A DNA stretch of 64,000 nt from Actinacidiphila acididurans (GCF_016918855.1 NZ_JADKYB010000008.1:248001-312000); one strand, 5' to 3'. Shown: positions 1 to 7,836, numbered from the stretch's first letter. Made by a program: numbers and translations. The notes: generated by a model not told the origin, from the sequence alone.

Positions 1-627
1 CATGGCATCGGCGCCGTCACCGTTGTGGATGCCCTTCCAGAGCGGCAGCGTCTCCCCGTCCAGATCGGCCGTCCGCACCGACGTGTGCCCGGCCAGCCGG
101 TGCCCGGACGGGACGATGACCACGCGGTCCTCGACGTGGAGCGTCTCGTGGGCCAGGCCGTCGAGATCGTCGAAGGGGGCGTAGAGCAGGCCCACGTCGG
201 CCCGGCCGTCGCGCAGGAAGTCGGTGCGGTCGGCCGGGCCGCTGAACAGGATGTCCACCCGGCGGGCATCGGGCCGGCGGGCGTATTCCGCCAGGATCCC
301 GGACAGCAGGCCGGCGTCTCCGCCGGGCTTGAGCACGAGCTGGAGGTGTGCCGGGCTGTCACCGGCGCGCCGGGCGTTGCGTACGGCGGCGCCGACCGCG
401 TTCAGCGCGTGCCGCCCATGCTCCTGCAACGCCCGCCCGGCCGGGGTGAGTTCGACGTGCCGGCTGGAGCGGACGAAGAGTGCGACGCCGAGCCGGGCCT
501 CGATCCGCCGGATCGCCTTCGACAGCGCCGGCTGGGCGATGGAGAGCCGGCCGGCGGCCCGGCCGAAGTGCAGCTCGTCGGCGACTGCGATGAAGTACTC
601 GAGCTCGCGGGTCTCCAGTTCGATCAT
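1..627 (-). CDS. LysR-family transcriptional regulator (3' end off window)
   Basis: N-terminal 209 residues of a LysR-type regulator; the gene continues beyond the left edge. The winged helix-turn-helix occupies about residues 3-60, with the typical core FGRAAGRLSIAQPALSKA. The start of the periplasmic-binding-protein-like effector domain follows from about residue 90 (LVLKPGGDAGLLSGIL). The ATG start gives the standard LysR beginning (MIELETRELEYF). It is divergent from a small gene beginning at 722, with a 94-nt shared promoter region holding a repeated half-site. LysR proteins usually control the divergent neighbour, so gene 722 is the likely target (inference). The effector cannot be predicted. 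Confidence 0.9.
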   Translation of the reverse strand, partial: MIELETRELEYFIAVADELHFGRAAGRLSIAQPALSKAIRRIEARLGVALFVRSSRHVELTPAGRALQEHGRHALNAVGAAVRNARRAGDSPAHLQLVLKPGGDAGLLSGILAEYARRPDARRVDILFSGPADRTDFLRDGRADVGLLYAPFDDLDGLAHETLHVEDRVVIVPSGHRLAGHTSVRTADLDGETLPLWKGIHNGDGADAM

Positions 628-634
628 GCCCGCA

Positions 635-672
635 GGTTATCGCCGATCCATTCCCCTGGGTTATCGGCGGAT
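635..672. promoter_or_regulatory. Candidate LysR operator: two GGTTATCG direct repeats
   Basis: GGTTATCGCCGAT (635-647) and GGTTATCGGCGGAT (659-672) lie 24 nt apart in the divergent intergenic region between the LysR gene and gene 722. Each contains an ATCG-CGAT-like dyad. Repeated half-sites at about this spacing suit a LysR tetramer. Binding is inferred. Confidence 0.45.
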
Positions 673-721
673 GTCGAACCGGTCTTGGACGCCTGCGGCG
701 TACGCGATCGAGAATTGCCGC

Positions 722-1039
722 ATGATCAACCACACGATGATCGTCTCCTTCGATCAGCCCCTCCCTGACACCGAGCTCGATCAATACCTCGCGGATATCG
801 AACGCGTCATGCTCGACTCCGGTCTCGTGCAGTCGTTCGCGGCCCGGCGCCACGTCCCGATCCCCGGCGAGGAGGCCGTCCCGGCGCTGATCGCGACCGC
901 GATCGTGCAGTTCGCCCTCGCCGACACCGAGGCGCTGGCCAAGGCGTTCACCGCGCCCGGCCTGCACGAGGTCATCGACCACTGGCAGTCGCGGCACCCG
1001 TACAAGGTCGCGTGGGCGAACCACGAGCCGCTGGCCTGA
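722..1039 (+). CDS. Small uncharacterised protein (105 aa)
   Basis: A 105-residue cytoplasmic protein with no signal peptide or membrane segment. The alternating pattern (MIVSFDQPL at the N-terminus, ATAIVQFALADTEAL in the middle, a His/Trp-rich C-terminus) resembles dimeric alpha/beta-barrel proteins such as Dabb or EthD-like folds, but I recognise no diagnostic motif. The start is the first ATG after the divergent promoter, two codons before a second Met-containing stretch. It is divergently paired with the LysR gene and is probably its regulated partner. It ends 88 nt before the convergent epimerase-like gene. Confidence 0.65.
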   Translation: MINHTMIVSFDQPLPDTELDQYLADIERVMLDSGLVQSFAARRHVPIPGEEAVPALIATAIVQFALADTEALAKAFTAPGLHEVIDHWQSRHPYKVAWANHEPLA

Positions 1040-1127
1040 CCGTCTCGGCACGGGTCCGCTGCCGGCGCCCGCGCCCGCGGCGGACCCGGCCGGCCCGGCG
1101 GACCCGGCCACTGGTCCCGGTCCCCGG

Positions 1128-2009
1128 TCAGGGCTGGATGTTCTCCAGGTCCTCCAGCAGGCTCGGGTGCTTCGGCTCCCAGCCGAGGGCCTGCCGGGTG
1201 TGGGCGCTGGACGCGGGCTGGTCCGTCGCGAAGATCTGGCCGAGCGGGCCGTACGTCTCCGGCGGCACCGACTGGACCGGCAGGCCCAGCCGCCGCCCGA
1301 TGACCGCGGCGATGTCACGTACCTTGTCTCCCTCGTCGGCCACGGCGTGCCAGGCGGTGCCGGCCGGCGCCTGCTCCAGGGCGAGCCGGAAGAGGACCGC
1401 CGCGTCGAGCGCGTGCACGGCCGGCCAGCGCTGTTCGCCGTCGCCCGCGTAGCCGGACACTCCGCTCTGGCGTGCGATGTTGGTCAGCAGACCGGCGAAC
1501 CCGCCCGTGCCCTGGTTGTGCACGGTGCGCGGCAGGCGTACGGCCGAGCTCCGCACCCCGCGCGATGCCAGGCCCAGAACCGCCGTGACCGCGCGACCGC
1601 GACCACCGACCGGTCCCTCCACCGCCGCCGGGTCGGCCTCGGTGGAGGGGCGGCCCGGCGCGTAGGGCGTACCCGAGCAGGCGACGAAGGGACGGTCGCT
1701 GCCGACGAGTTCCTCGCCGATGGTCGCGAGGGCGGCACTCTCCTCGGCGACCGCGTTCGCCACGGCCTCGGGGCTGCTGAAGTCGTTGGCGAACGCCAGG
1801 TGGATCACGCCGTCGGCCCGGGCGACGCCGGCGCGAATGACGTCCAGGTCGGCGAGACCTCCCCGCAGCGGCTCGGCGCCGGCCTCCTCGGCGGCCCGTG
1901 CGGACGCGTCGGAGCGGGCGAGTGCGAGGACGGTGTGGCCGTTGCCGAGCAGTTCGGCGACGACGGCGGACCCGATCAGACCGGTGCCACCGGTGACAAA
2001 GACGTGCAT
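1128..2009 (-). CDS. NAD(P)-binding epimerase/SDR-family protein
   Basis: A 293-residue extended or atypical SDR protein. The N-terminal Rossmann motif GGTGLIGSAV (residues 7-16) binds NAD(P), and the strand VIHLAFAND follows in the expected place. The usual catalytic YxxxK pair is not obvious: the equivalent stretch reads ACSGTPYAPGRP. It may therefore be an NmrA-like or atypical epimerase. The ATG is preceded by GGGAGAG. The gene is divergent from a TetR regulator at 2095, and the intergenic space carries two mirror-image operators, so TetR repression of this gene is very likely. Confidence 0.85.
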   Translation of the reverse strand: MHVFVTGGTGLIGSAVVAELLGNGHTVLALARSDASARAAEEAGAEPLRGGLADLDVIRAGVARADGVIHLAFANDFSSPEAVANAVAEESAALATIGEELVGSDRPFVACSGTPYAPGRPSTEADPAAVEGPVGGRGRAVTAVLGLASRGVRSSAVRLPRTVHNQGTGGFAGLLTNIARQSGVSGYAGDGEQRWPAVHALDAAVLFRLALEQAPAGTAWHAVADEGDKVRDIAAVIGRRLGLPVQSVPPETYGPLGQIFATDQPASSAHTRQALGWEPKHPSLLEDLENIQP

Positions 2010-2027
2010 GGAACTCTCCCGCAAGTG

Positions 2028-2078
2028 ATGGGACTCTTGTCCCATCAGCCTAGCAGGGTGATGGGACAAGAGTCCCAT
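2028..2078. promoter_or_regulatory. Twin inverted TetR operators between divergent genes
   Basis: ATGGGACTCTTGTCCCAT (2028-2045) and ATGGGACAAGAGTCCCAT (2061-2078) are exact reverse complements of each other. Each is itself a dyad, ATGGGAC-N4-GTCCCAT. They sit between the divergent starts at 2009 and 2095, 15 bp apart, and are the probable binding sites of the adjacent TetR protein. Confidence 0.8.
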
Positions 2079-2094
2079 CGCGTAGGATGGGCCC

Positions 2095-2673
2095 ATGGGG
2101 CGATGGGAACCGGGGGCGCGTGAACGGCTCGTCCTGGCTGCCGTCGACCTGTTCACCGAGCAGGGGTACGACGCCACGACGGTGGCGCAGATCGCCGAGC
2201 GTGCCGGGGTCACCAAGAGCACGTTCTTCCGGCACTTCCCCGACAAGCGTGAGCTGCTGGTGGCCGGACAGGAGACGCTGAGCCGGCTGCTGGCCGAGGG
2301 GATCGCCGAGGCACCCGGTGACGCCGGCCCGCTCGAAGCGGTCGCCGCCGGTCTCGAGCGCGCCTCGACCGCCATGGGCCCGATGAGCCGCGAGCTCGCC
2401 CCCCGCCTGAAGGCGGCCGTCGCCGCCAGCGCCGAGCTCCAGGAGCGGGACGCCCTCAAGACCGTCAGCCTCGCGGCCGCGATGACCAACGCCCTGATCG
2501 CCCGCGGCATACCCGACCCGACCGCGGCTCTCGCCAGCGAGATGGGCGTCCTCGCCTTCAAACGGGCGTTCGCCCAATGGTCCGAGGGCGACCGCGCCGC
2601 CGAGGACGAGTTCGCCGGGTACGCCCTGGCGGCCCTGGACGAGTTGCGCGCGGCGAGCGCGTCGCTGGGCTGA
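2095..2673 (+). CDS. TetR-family transcriptional regulator
   Basis: A 192-residue TetR repressor. The HTH is at about residues 10-55 (DATTVAQIAERAGVTKSTFFRHFPDK), followed by an all-helical ligand-binding domain of normal length. The ATG begins only 17 bp after the second of two dyad operators, which indicates autoregulation. It is divergent from the NAD-binding protein at 1128-2009, its probable target. The inducing ligand is unknown. Confidence 0.92.
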   Translation: MGRWEPGARERLVLAAVDLFTEQGYDATTVAQIAERAGVTKSTFFRHFPDKRELLVAGQETLSRLLAEGIAEAPGDAGPLEAVAAGLERASTAMGPMSRELAPRLKAAVAASAELQERDALKTVSLAAAMTNALIARGIPDPTAALASEMGVLAFKRAFAQWSEGDRAAEDEFAGYALAALDELRAASASLG

Positions 2674-2690
2674 GCGGTCCTTTCACGGGG

Positions 2691-2706
2691 TGACCCGGGC
2701 GGGTCA
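2691..2706. terminator. Short hairpin between convergent genes
   Basis: TGACCCGGGCGGGTCA forms a 6-bp stem with a GGGC loop between the convergent ends at 2673 and 2759. There is no U tract, as is usual in this GC class. Confidence 0.4.
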
Positions 2707-2758
2707 GGCCCGGTCAGGTCGGATCACACGGTGTCAGGTCAGCCCCGGCCCGGCGCCG

Positions 2759-3061
2759 TCATGGCCGCGGCGGCCGAGAACCGTCGCCCGGGCTCCCCGG
2801 CGGGTCCATGAGCGAGCGGCCCCACTCGGTGAGGCGTTCCACGGCGTCGCGGTCGGGGGCCTCGCGGCGGGTGAAGGCGGCCTTGATCTCGCGATGGACC
2901 GCGGCCTCCAGGCCGCAGCGGCGGCAGTCCTCCAGATGGGCCTCGACGCGGCGCACGGTGGCCGCGTCGGTCTCGCCGTCCAGGTAGGACTGGAGCACGC
3001 GCTGCACCCGTAGGCAGTTCATCCGCCGGTGGCCGGCGCTCCCGGGCCGGAACCGGCGCAT
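2759..3061 (-). CDS. ZAS-type anti-sigma factor (zf-HC2)
   Basis: A 100-residue zinc-binding anti-sigma protein. The signature H-x3-C-x2-C (AHLEDCRRC) is at about residues 42-50, with upstream Cys in MNCLRVQRV. Such proteins bind and sequester the cognate ECF sigma factor and release it on thiol oxidation or another signal. The start ATG overlaps the stop of the upstream sigma gene as TGATG at 3059-3063, so the two are translationally coupled. An alternative start at Met14 (3022) is possible, but the coupled ATG is preferred. No membrane segment is present, so it is a soluble RsrA-like type. Confidence 0.85.
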   Translation of the reverse strand: MRRFRPGSAGHRRMNCLRVQRVLQSYLDGETDAATVRRVEAHLEDCRRCGLEAAVHREIKAAFTRREAPDRDAVERLTEWGRSLMDPPGSPGDGSRPPRP

Positions 3062-3615
3062 CACAGCGCACCTCGCTTCGGCGCCAGTCCGGCCGCGGCG
3101 AGCCGGATCCTTATCCGTTTGCGGGCCCGGTGCAGGCGGCTCATCACCGTGCCCTCGGGGATGCCGAGGAGTCGCGCGGCCTCGGCGTAGGTCAGGCCGT
3201 CGACGTCCACGAGCCGGACCACCTGCTGGTGCTGGCGGGGAAGCGCGGCGAAGGCGGCGTCGACGACCTCGTCGAACTGCTCGCCGACGACGACTTCCTC
3301 GGGAGTGGGGGGCGCGCCGTCCGGAGCGACGGACAGGCGTGTCAGATCGGCGTCGGGGTCGTCCAGCAGGTGCGGGCGGCGCCGCCGGTGCCGGTTGACC
3401 TCGGCGTTGCGCATGATCGTCAGCAGCCACGCGCGCGGGTGCCTGCCGTCGAACCGGTCGGCGGACCGGTAGGCACGCAGCAGCGTCTCCTGGACCAGGT
3501 CCTCGGCGTCCGCGGGCTGGGAGGTCAGCGACAGGGCCACCCGCAGCAGCACTTGCACCTCGGGCAGCACGTACCGCGTGAACATCCGATCGCGGGTGGC
3601 GGCCGGCGACACCAC
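3061..3615 (-). CDS. ECF RNA polymerase sigma factor
   Basis: About 184 residues with the two ECF domains. Region 2 includes DAEDLVQETLLRAYR and the -10 recognition helix. Region 4 ends with TYAEAARLLGIPEGTVMSRLHRARKR. The chosen GTG is preceded by GGAAGAGGA; an internal ATG at Met10 (MFTRYVL) is an alternative. The downstream anti-sigma gene overlaps by one base, giving a standard sigma/anti-sigma operon. It is divergent from a second zinc-finger gene beginning at 3763, which may be a further regulator of the same sigma factor. Target promoters are unknown. Confidence 0.9.
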   Translation of the reverse strand: MVSPAATRDRMFTRYVLPEVQVLLRVALSLTSQPADAEDLVQETLLRAYRSADRFDGRHPRAWLLTIMRNAEVNRHRRRRPHLLDDPDADLTRLSVAPDGAPPTPEEVVVGEQFDEVVDAAFAALPRQHQQVVRLVDVDGLTYAEAARLLGIPEGTVMSRLHRARKRIRIRLAAAGLAPKRGAL

Positions 3616-3762
3616 GTCCTCTTCCACGCGCCGGAAACCCGATGGCCGCCCCGGACATTCCCTCCGGCGCCGGATCGTCCCGCCGACCGGCCGCCGCGGG
3701 AGACCGGCCGCAGCCGCGCCGGCGGGTGGAATGCCGCCGCGCCGGCCGCGGGTTCCTCCTGC

Positions 3763-4065
3763 ATGACATGGCAGGCGGGCCGGGGCCGGCTCCGGGAGAT
3801 CAGGGCGCAGTGCCGCGAAGGGGTGCGCCACCTGCGCCTGCGCCGCTGTGTCGGCGCCTACGTCGACGGTGAGCTGCCGCCCGCCCGCCGCGCGGAACTG
3901 ACCGCCCATCTGGTGCGCTGCTGGACGTGCAGCGGCCATGCCGAGACGCTGCGGCTGATCAAGCACTCCCTGGGCAACGGCCCGGTCCGGGCGCCCTCCG
4001 CACTGACCGAGGCACGGCTGCGCCGGTACGCCGTCCGGCTGGGCGCGGACTCCACGGACCGGTGA
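3763..4065 (+). CDS. Second ZAS-like zinc-finger protein, divergent from the sigma factor
   Basis: A 100-residue protein with a zf-HC2/ZAS signature. CVGAYVDGELPPARRAELTAH is followed by the H-x3-C-x2-C cluster (HLVRCWTC, about residues 48-55). It has the same length as the anti-sigma factor encoded across the intergenic space and the same fold signature, but its sequence is clearly different. It is probably another anti-sigma-type regulator acting on the sigma factor at 3061-3615 or on one elsewhere. The start is the ATG of MTWQAG; no convincing Shine-Dalgarno is visible. The N-terminal 25 residues are Arg-rich. Confidence 0.75.
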   Translation: MTWQAGRGRLREIRAQCREGVRHLRLRRCVGAYVDGELPPARRAELTAHLVRCWTCSGHAETLRLIKHSLGNGPVRAPSALTEARLRRYAVRLGADSTDR

Positions 4066-4067
4066 CC

Positions 4068-4107
4068 GGAGCCCTGCCGTAAAGCCAGGAGCCCTGCCGC
4101 AAAGCCA
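4068..4107. repeat. 20-bp tandem duplication
   Basis: GGAGCCCTGCCGTAAAGCCA (4068-4087) is followed directly by a second copy (4088-4107) with one T-to-C change. It lies just after the stop codon of the zinc-finger gene. Confidence 0.85.
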
Positions 4108-4122
4108 ATGGGGTGGACGGCC

Positions 4123-4170
4123 GGCGGGCGTCCCGTACCCGCCGAAAACATCGGCTCCGGGACGCCCGCC
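4123..4170. terminator. Bidirectional terminator hairpin
   Basis: GGCGGGCGTCCCG (4123-4135) pairs perfectly with CGGGACGCCCGCC (4158-4170). An inner GCCGA/TCGGC hairpin lies in the loop. It sits between the convergent gene ends at 4065 and 4195. Confidence 0.8.
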
Positions 4171-4194
4171 GTCGTGATCGCGCCGCCCGCCGGG

Positions 4195-5556
4195 TCAGCC
4201 GAGCTTGGCCAGGGCGTCCTCGACGGCGCGGTGGAAGGTCGGATAGGCGTAGATCATGTGGCGCAGCCGGGAGACGGGCACCTCGGCCTGGACGGCGACC
4301 GCGAGCCCGTACAGGACCTCGCCGCCGGCCGGGCCCATGCTGGTGGCGCCGACCAGGACACCGCGGTCGGCGTCCTCGACCAGCTTGATCAGGCCCTGGT
4401 TGCCCGCCTTGTGGATCCAGCCGCGGGCGGAGTACGGCAGCGGCGCGGTGCCGGTGCGCACCCGCAGCCCCTTGTCGCGGGCCTGGGCCTCGGTCAGTCC
4501 CACGGAGCCGATCTCGGGGTCGGCGAAGGTGACCTTCGGCAGCGCCCCGTAATCCGCGTCCGGGCCCGGGGTGCCCAGGATGTCGCGGATGGCGATCTCG
4601 GCCTGGTACATCGCCACATGCGTGAATGCGCCCTTGCCGGTGACATCGCCGACCGCCCACAGCCCGTCGCCGGCCCGCAGCTGCCCGTTCACCGCGACGG
4701 CGCGGGCCATCGGGTCCAGGCCGGCGTGCTCCACCCCGAGGCCGCTCAGGTCGACGCGGCGGCCGGTGGCCACCAGCAGCCGCTCGGCGGTCACCGTCCC
4801 CCCGTCGGACAGCCGCACCGAGAACCCCGAGGCCGGGCTGTGGTCGACCTGCTCGGCCCGCACACCGGTGTGCACCTGGACGTCCTCGGCGCGCAGCACC
4901 TCGGTGAGCAGGTCGCCGGCCTCCGGTTCCTCGGCCGGCACCAGGTGGTCGAGGACCTCCACCACGGTGACGCGAGTGCCGAAGCGGGCGAAGACCTGGG
5001 CGAGTTCGACGCCGATCGAGCCGCCGCCCAGCACGATCAGCGACGCGGGCGGCTCCTTGGCCGAGACCGCGTCCCGGTTGGTCCAGTACGGGGTGGCGTC
5101 CAGGCCGGGGATCGGCAGGATCTGCGGCCGGGTGCCGGTGGCCAGCACGACGCCGCGCCGCGCGGTGAACTCCTCGCCGTCGACGCTCACTTGGCGCGGT
5201 CCGGTGAGCCGGGCGCGGCCGCGCACGAAGTGACCGCCCTTGCCGGTGAAGCGGTCGACGGCGACCTGGTCGTTCCAGTCGTCGGTGGCCTCGTCGCGGA
5301 TCCGGTCGGCCACCGGCTGCCAGTCGGGCACCACGTCGGCGCTGCCGGCGATGCCGGGAATCCGGCGGGCCTCGGCGATCAGGTTCCCGGCGCGGATCAT
5401 CATCTTGCTGGGCACGCAGCCCCAGTACGGGCATTCGCCGCCGACCAGTTCGGCCTCCACCCCGGTGACGTGCAGCCCGGCCTCGGCGAGCCGTCCGGCG
5501 ACATGCTCGCCGCCCGGGCCCATTCCGATCACCACCACGTCGGTGTGCTGCGTCAT
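4195..5556 (-). CDS. FAD-dependent pyridine nucleotide-disulfide oxidoreductase
   Basis: A 453-residue flavoprotein of the lipoamide dehydrogenase/mercuric reductase family. It has an FAD-binding GMGPGGE at residues 11-17 and the redox disulfide C42/C47 in GGECPYWGCVPSK. The NAD(P)-binding GGGSIGVELA and the second FAD motif (GLWAVGDVTG) follow, then the dimerisation domain. At the C-terminus the catalytic His-Glu pair of lipoamide dehydrogenase is absent: the motif reads YAYPTFHR. It therefore probably does not oxidise dihydrolipoamide; another thiol, quinone or metal substrate is likely. No heavy-metal-binding N-terminal domain is present. The start is supported by GAAAGGGG upstream. Gene 6397 encodes a paralogue. 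Confidence 0.85.
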   Translation of the reverse strand: MTQHTDVVVIGMGPGGEHVAGRLAEAGLHVTGVEAELVGGECPYWGCVPSKMMIRAGNLIAEARRIPGIAGSADVVPDWQPVADRIRDEATDDWNDQVAVDRFTGKGGHFVRGRARLTGPRQVSVDGEEFTARRGVVLATGTRPQILPIPGLDATPYWTNRDAVSAKEPPASLIVLGGGSIGVELAQVFARFGTRVTVVEVLDHLVPAEEPEAGDLLTEVLRAEDVQVHTGVRAEQVDHSPASGFSVRLSDGGTVTAERLLVATGRRVDLSGLGVEHAGLDPMARAVAVNGQLRAGDGLWAVGDVTGKGAFTHVAMYQAEIAIRDILGTPGPDADYGALPKVTFADPEIGSVGLTEAQARDKGLRVRTGTAPLPYSARGWIHKAGNQGLIKLVEDADRGVLVGATSMGPAGGEVLYGLAVAVQAEVPVSRLRHMIYAYPTFHRAVEDALAKLG

Positions 5557-5672
5557 CAGCAGATCCCCTTTCTCGGCGCGTACGGGGCAGGTGCCCGCCC
5601 TGGGAACCCGTCCCGCACGCCCCGTCTTCCCTCCCGCCCGTGACCTCTCCTCTTCTGCCGCCCCACCTGCCG

Positions 5673-6059
5673 TCAGCGGCGCGCGCCGGCCAGGCGGCGC
5701 CACCAGGGGGTGCGGGGCGCGGCCTGCTCGCCGGACCCGGACCCGGTGGCGGCCTGGTCGCCGGACGCCGTGACGCGCTCGACGCGCACGCCGTGCCAGA
5801 AGGCGACGTGGCCCTTGATGTGGCCGGCCGCGGGGGAGGGGTCGGGGTAGTACCAGGCGGCGTCGCGGTTCTCCTGCCCTTCCACGACGACCGTGTAGTA
5901 GCTGGCGTTCCCCTTCCAGGGGCAGGTGGTCCGGGTGCGGCTGGTGCGCATCAGGTCCCGGTTGACCGACTCCGGGGGGAAGTAGTGGTTGCCCTCCACC
6001 CTCACCGTATGGTCGCTCTCGGCGAGGACCTGACCGTTCCAGACGGCGCGGTAGACCAT
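5673..6059 (-). CDS. DUF427 domain protein
   Basis: A 128-residue protein. Residues 1-92 match the DUF427 fold (start MVYRAVWNGQVLAES, core TCPWKGNASYYTV, WYYPDPSPAAGHIKGHVAFW), a small beta-tent domain of unknown biochemical role that is common in actinobacteria. The last 35 residues are a low-complexity Gly/Ser and basic tail. It lies 116 nt upstream of the flavoprotein gene on the same strand and may be co-transcribed with it. It is divergent from the short reading frame at 6278. Confidence 0.85.
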   Translation of the reverse strand: MVYRAVWNGQVLAESDHTVRVEGNHYFPPESVNRDLMRTSRTRTTCPWKGNASYYTVVVEGQENRDAAWYYPDPSPAAGHIKGHVAFWHGVRVERVTASGDQAATGSGSGEQAAPRTPWWRRLAGARR

Positions 6060-6277
6060 GGGTTGCCTCCTCGGCTGATACGGCGCCCCGTCGCGCGGGG
6101 CGGGAAGAGGGAACCCGGTGGGCACCGGCCCGGATTCCCCCCGTCTGCCGGAATCGCGGGCGCGCCGTACGGTGAGGCGGCCGCATGATGACGGGAGGCG
6201 GTCGGCGGAAGGGTGCCCGCGGGTGATCGGGTTCCCCACCCGGACCGGAACGTCGCGGGCGAACGAAGAGGCGGATC

Positions 6278-6400
6278 ATGATGCGAGCGGAACCGGCGGT
6301 GACCGCCGAGGCGACCGGGACCCGGGCGGTGGCGGGCAGCGACGACGTCCGCCCGACGGGCGCAGACGCTCTCGAGCGCACCCGGGAGCCGCGCGCGTGA
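6278..6400 (+). CDS. Possible 40-aa leader ORF coupled to the flavoprotein gene
   Basis: A 40-codon frame beginning ATGATG after GAAGAGG. Its stop TGA (6398-6400) overlaps the GTG start of the following flavoprotein (GTGA). The peptide is Ala/Arg/Thr-rich with no recognisable motif. Good ribosome-binding context and coupling suggest it is translated and feeds ribosomes to gene 6397, but homologues would be needed to establish it as a gene. Alternatively the flavoprotein simply has a GTG start and the frame is incidental. Confidence 0.4.
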   Translation: MMRAEPAVTAEATGTRAVAGSDDVRPTGADALERTREPRA

Positions 6401-7815
6401 CCGCGGACGTCGACCTGGTCGTGATCGGTGCGGGCAGCGCCGGCCTGACCGCTGCCCGCACCGCTGCCCGGCTGGACGGCAGGGTGCTGCTGGTCGAGCG
6501 CGACCGTATGGGCGGGGACTGCCTGTGGACCGGCTGCGTGCCCTCCAAGGCCCTGCTGCACGTCGCCGGCCAGGTCGCGGCCGCGCGGCGGGCCGGCGAC
6601 TTCGGCCTGACGGCCGACCCCGGGCCCGCGGACCTCGCACGGGTGATGGCGCGGGTCCGCGCGGCCATCGCGGCGATCGAGCCGCACGACTCGGCGGCCG
6701 AGCTCACTGCGCTGGGCATCGAGACCGTCCACGGCGACGCCCGGTTCACCGGCCCGCGGACCCTCGAGGTGAACGGCCGCCGCGTCGCCTTCCGTTTCGC
6801 GATTGTCGCCACCGGCTCCGCGCCCGCCCTGCTCCCGGTTCCGGGCCTGGCCGAGGCCGATCCGCTGACCAGCGACACCGTGTGGGAACTCGACGCCCTG
6901 CCCGGGCGGCTGGCGGTGCTGGGCGGCGGCCCGACCGGCTGCGAACTCGCCCAGGCGTTCGCGCGCCTCGGCTCGACCGTCACGATCGTGGAGGCCGCCG
7001 ACCGGCTGCTGCCGCGCGAGGAGCCCGAAGGCGCCCGGCTGTTGCGCGAACGCCTGGAGAGCGAGCAGGTCACCGTGCTGACCGGCGCGCCCGCCGACCG
7101 CGTCGAACCCGGCCTGCTGCACACGGCGGCCGGGACCGTGCCGTTCGACCGGCTGCTGGCCGCCGCCGGCCGCACTCCGCGCACCGCTGGCCTCGGCCTG
7201 GAGGAGGCGGGCGTCGAGGTCACCGCACGCGGGCACACCCGGGTCGACGCGCGGCTGCGTACGACCAATCCGCGGATCTACGCCGCCGGTGACGTCACCG
7301 GCCGGTCCGCCTCCACCCATCTGGCGGGCGTTCAGGCCGCGGCGGCCGTCGCCGACGCCCTGCTCGGAGTGCGCCGCCGGATCGACTACCGGGCCGTCCC
7401 GTCGGTGACGTTCACCGACCCGGAGGTCGCCCGCGTCGGCCTGACCGGGGCCGAGGCCACCGAGCGGTACGGCGCCCGGGCCCGGACCCGTACGCTGCGG
7501 CACGACCGGGTGGACCGCGCGGTCGCCGACCGCCGCACCGACGGGTTCACCACCCTGGTCCTGGGCCCGCGGGACCGCATCGTCGGCGCGACCGTCGTCG
7601 CACCCCGTGCCGGAGAGACCATCGCCCACCTGGCCGCCGCCGTACGGCTGGGGTGGACGGCCTCCCGGTACGCGGCGACCGTCCACCCGTATCCCAGCTA
7701 CGCCGACGGCCCCTGGAACGCCGCCATCACGGAGGCCACCGCGCGCCTCGACGCTCCTGTCCTTCGCCGCTCCGTCGCCGCGCTGCTCGCCGTACGCCGC
7801 CGGACCCGCCCGTGA
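6397..7815 (+). CDS. FAD-dependent pyridine nucleotide-disulfide oxidoreductase (paralogue)
   Basis: A 472-residue member of the mercuric reductase/lipoamide dehydrogenase family. It has GAGSAGL at residues 11-17, redox C42/C47 in GGDCLWTGCVPSK, GGGPTGCELA for NAD(P), and IYAAGDVTG for FAD. The C-terminal motif is HPYPSYAD, so the catalytic His of lipoamide dehydrogenase is replaced by Tyr, as in the paralogue at 4195-5556. The last 40 residues extend past the usual end with a basic, hydrophobic tail. The GTG start (VTADVDLVVIG) overlaps the stop of a 40-codon frame. The substrate is unknown; an FAD-linked reductase for a metal(loid), quinone or thiol is plausible. Confidence 0.85.
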   Translation: MTADVDLVVIGAGSAGLTAARTAARLDGRVLLVERDRMGGDCLWTGCVPSKALLHVAGQVAAARRAGDFGLTADPGPADLARVMARVRAAIAAIEPHDSAAELTALGIETVHGDARFTGPRTLEVNGRRVAFRFAIVATGSAPALLPVPGLAEADPLTSDTVWELDALPGRLAVLGGGPTGCELAQAFARLGSTVTIVEAADRLLPREEPEGARLLRERLESEQVTVLTGAPADRVEPGLLHTAAGTVPFDRLLAAAGRTPRTAGLGLEEAGVEVTARGHTRVDARLRTTNPRIYAAGDVTGRSASTHLAGVQAAAAVADALLGVRRRIDYRAVPSVTFTDPEVARVGLTGAEATERYGARARTRTLRHDRVDRAVADRRTDGFTTLVLGPRDRIVGATVVAPRAGETIAHLAAAVRLGWTASRYAATVHPYPSYADGPWNAAITEATARLDAPVLRRSVAALLAVRRRTRP

Positions 7816-7836
7816 CCGCGGCCGTGAGCGCGGCCG

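Noticed and set aside
4195..7686. Very long open minus-strand frame across two flavoprotein genes
   Set aside because: The 5' two thirds is antisense to the plus-strand flavoprotein at 6397 and has repetitive low-complexity composition; only the 453-residue part after 5556 shows family motifs.
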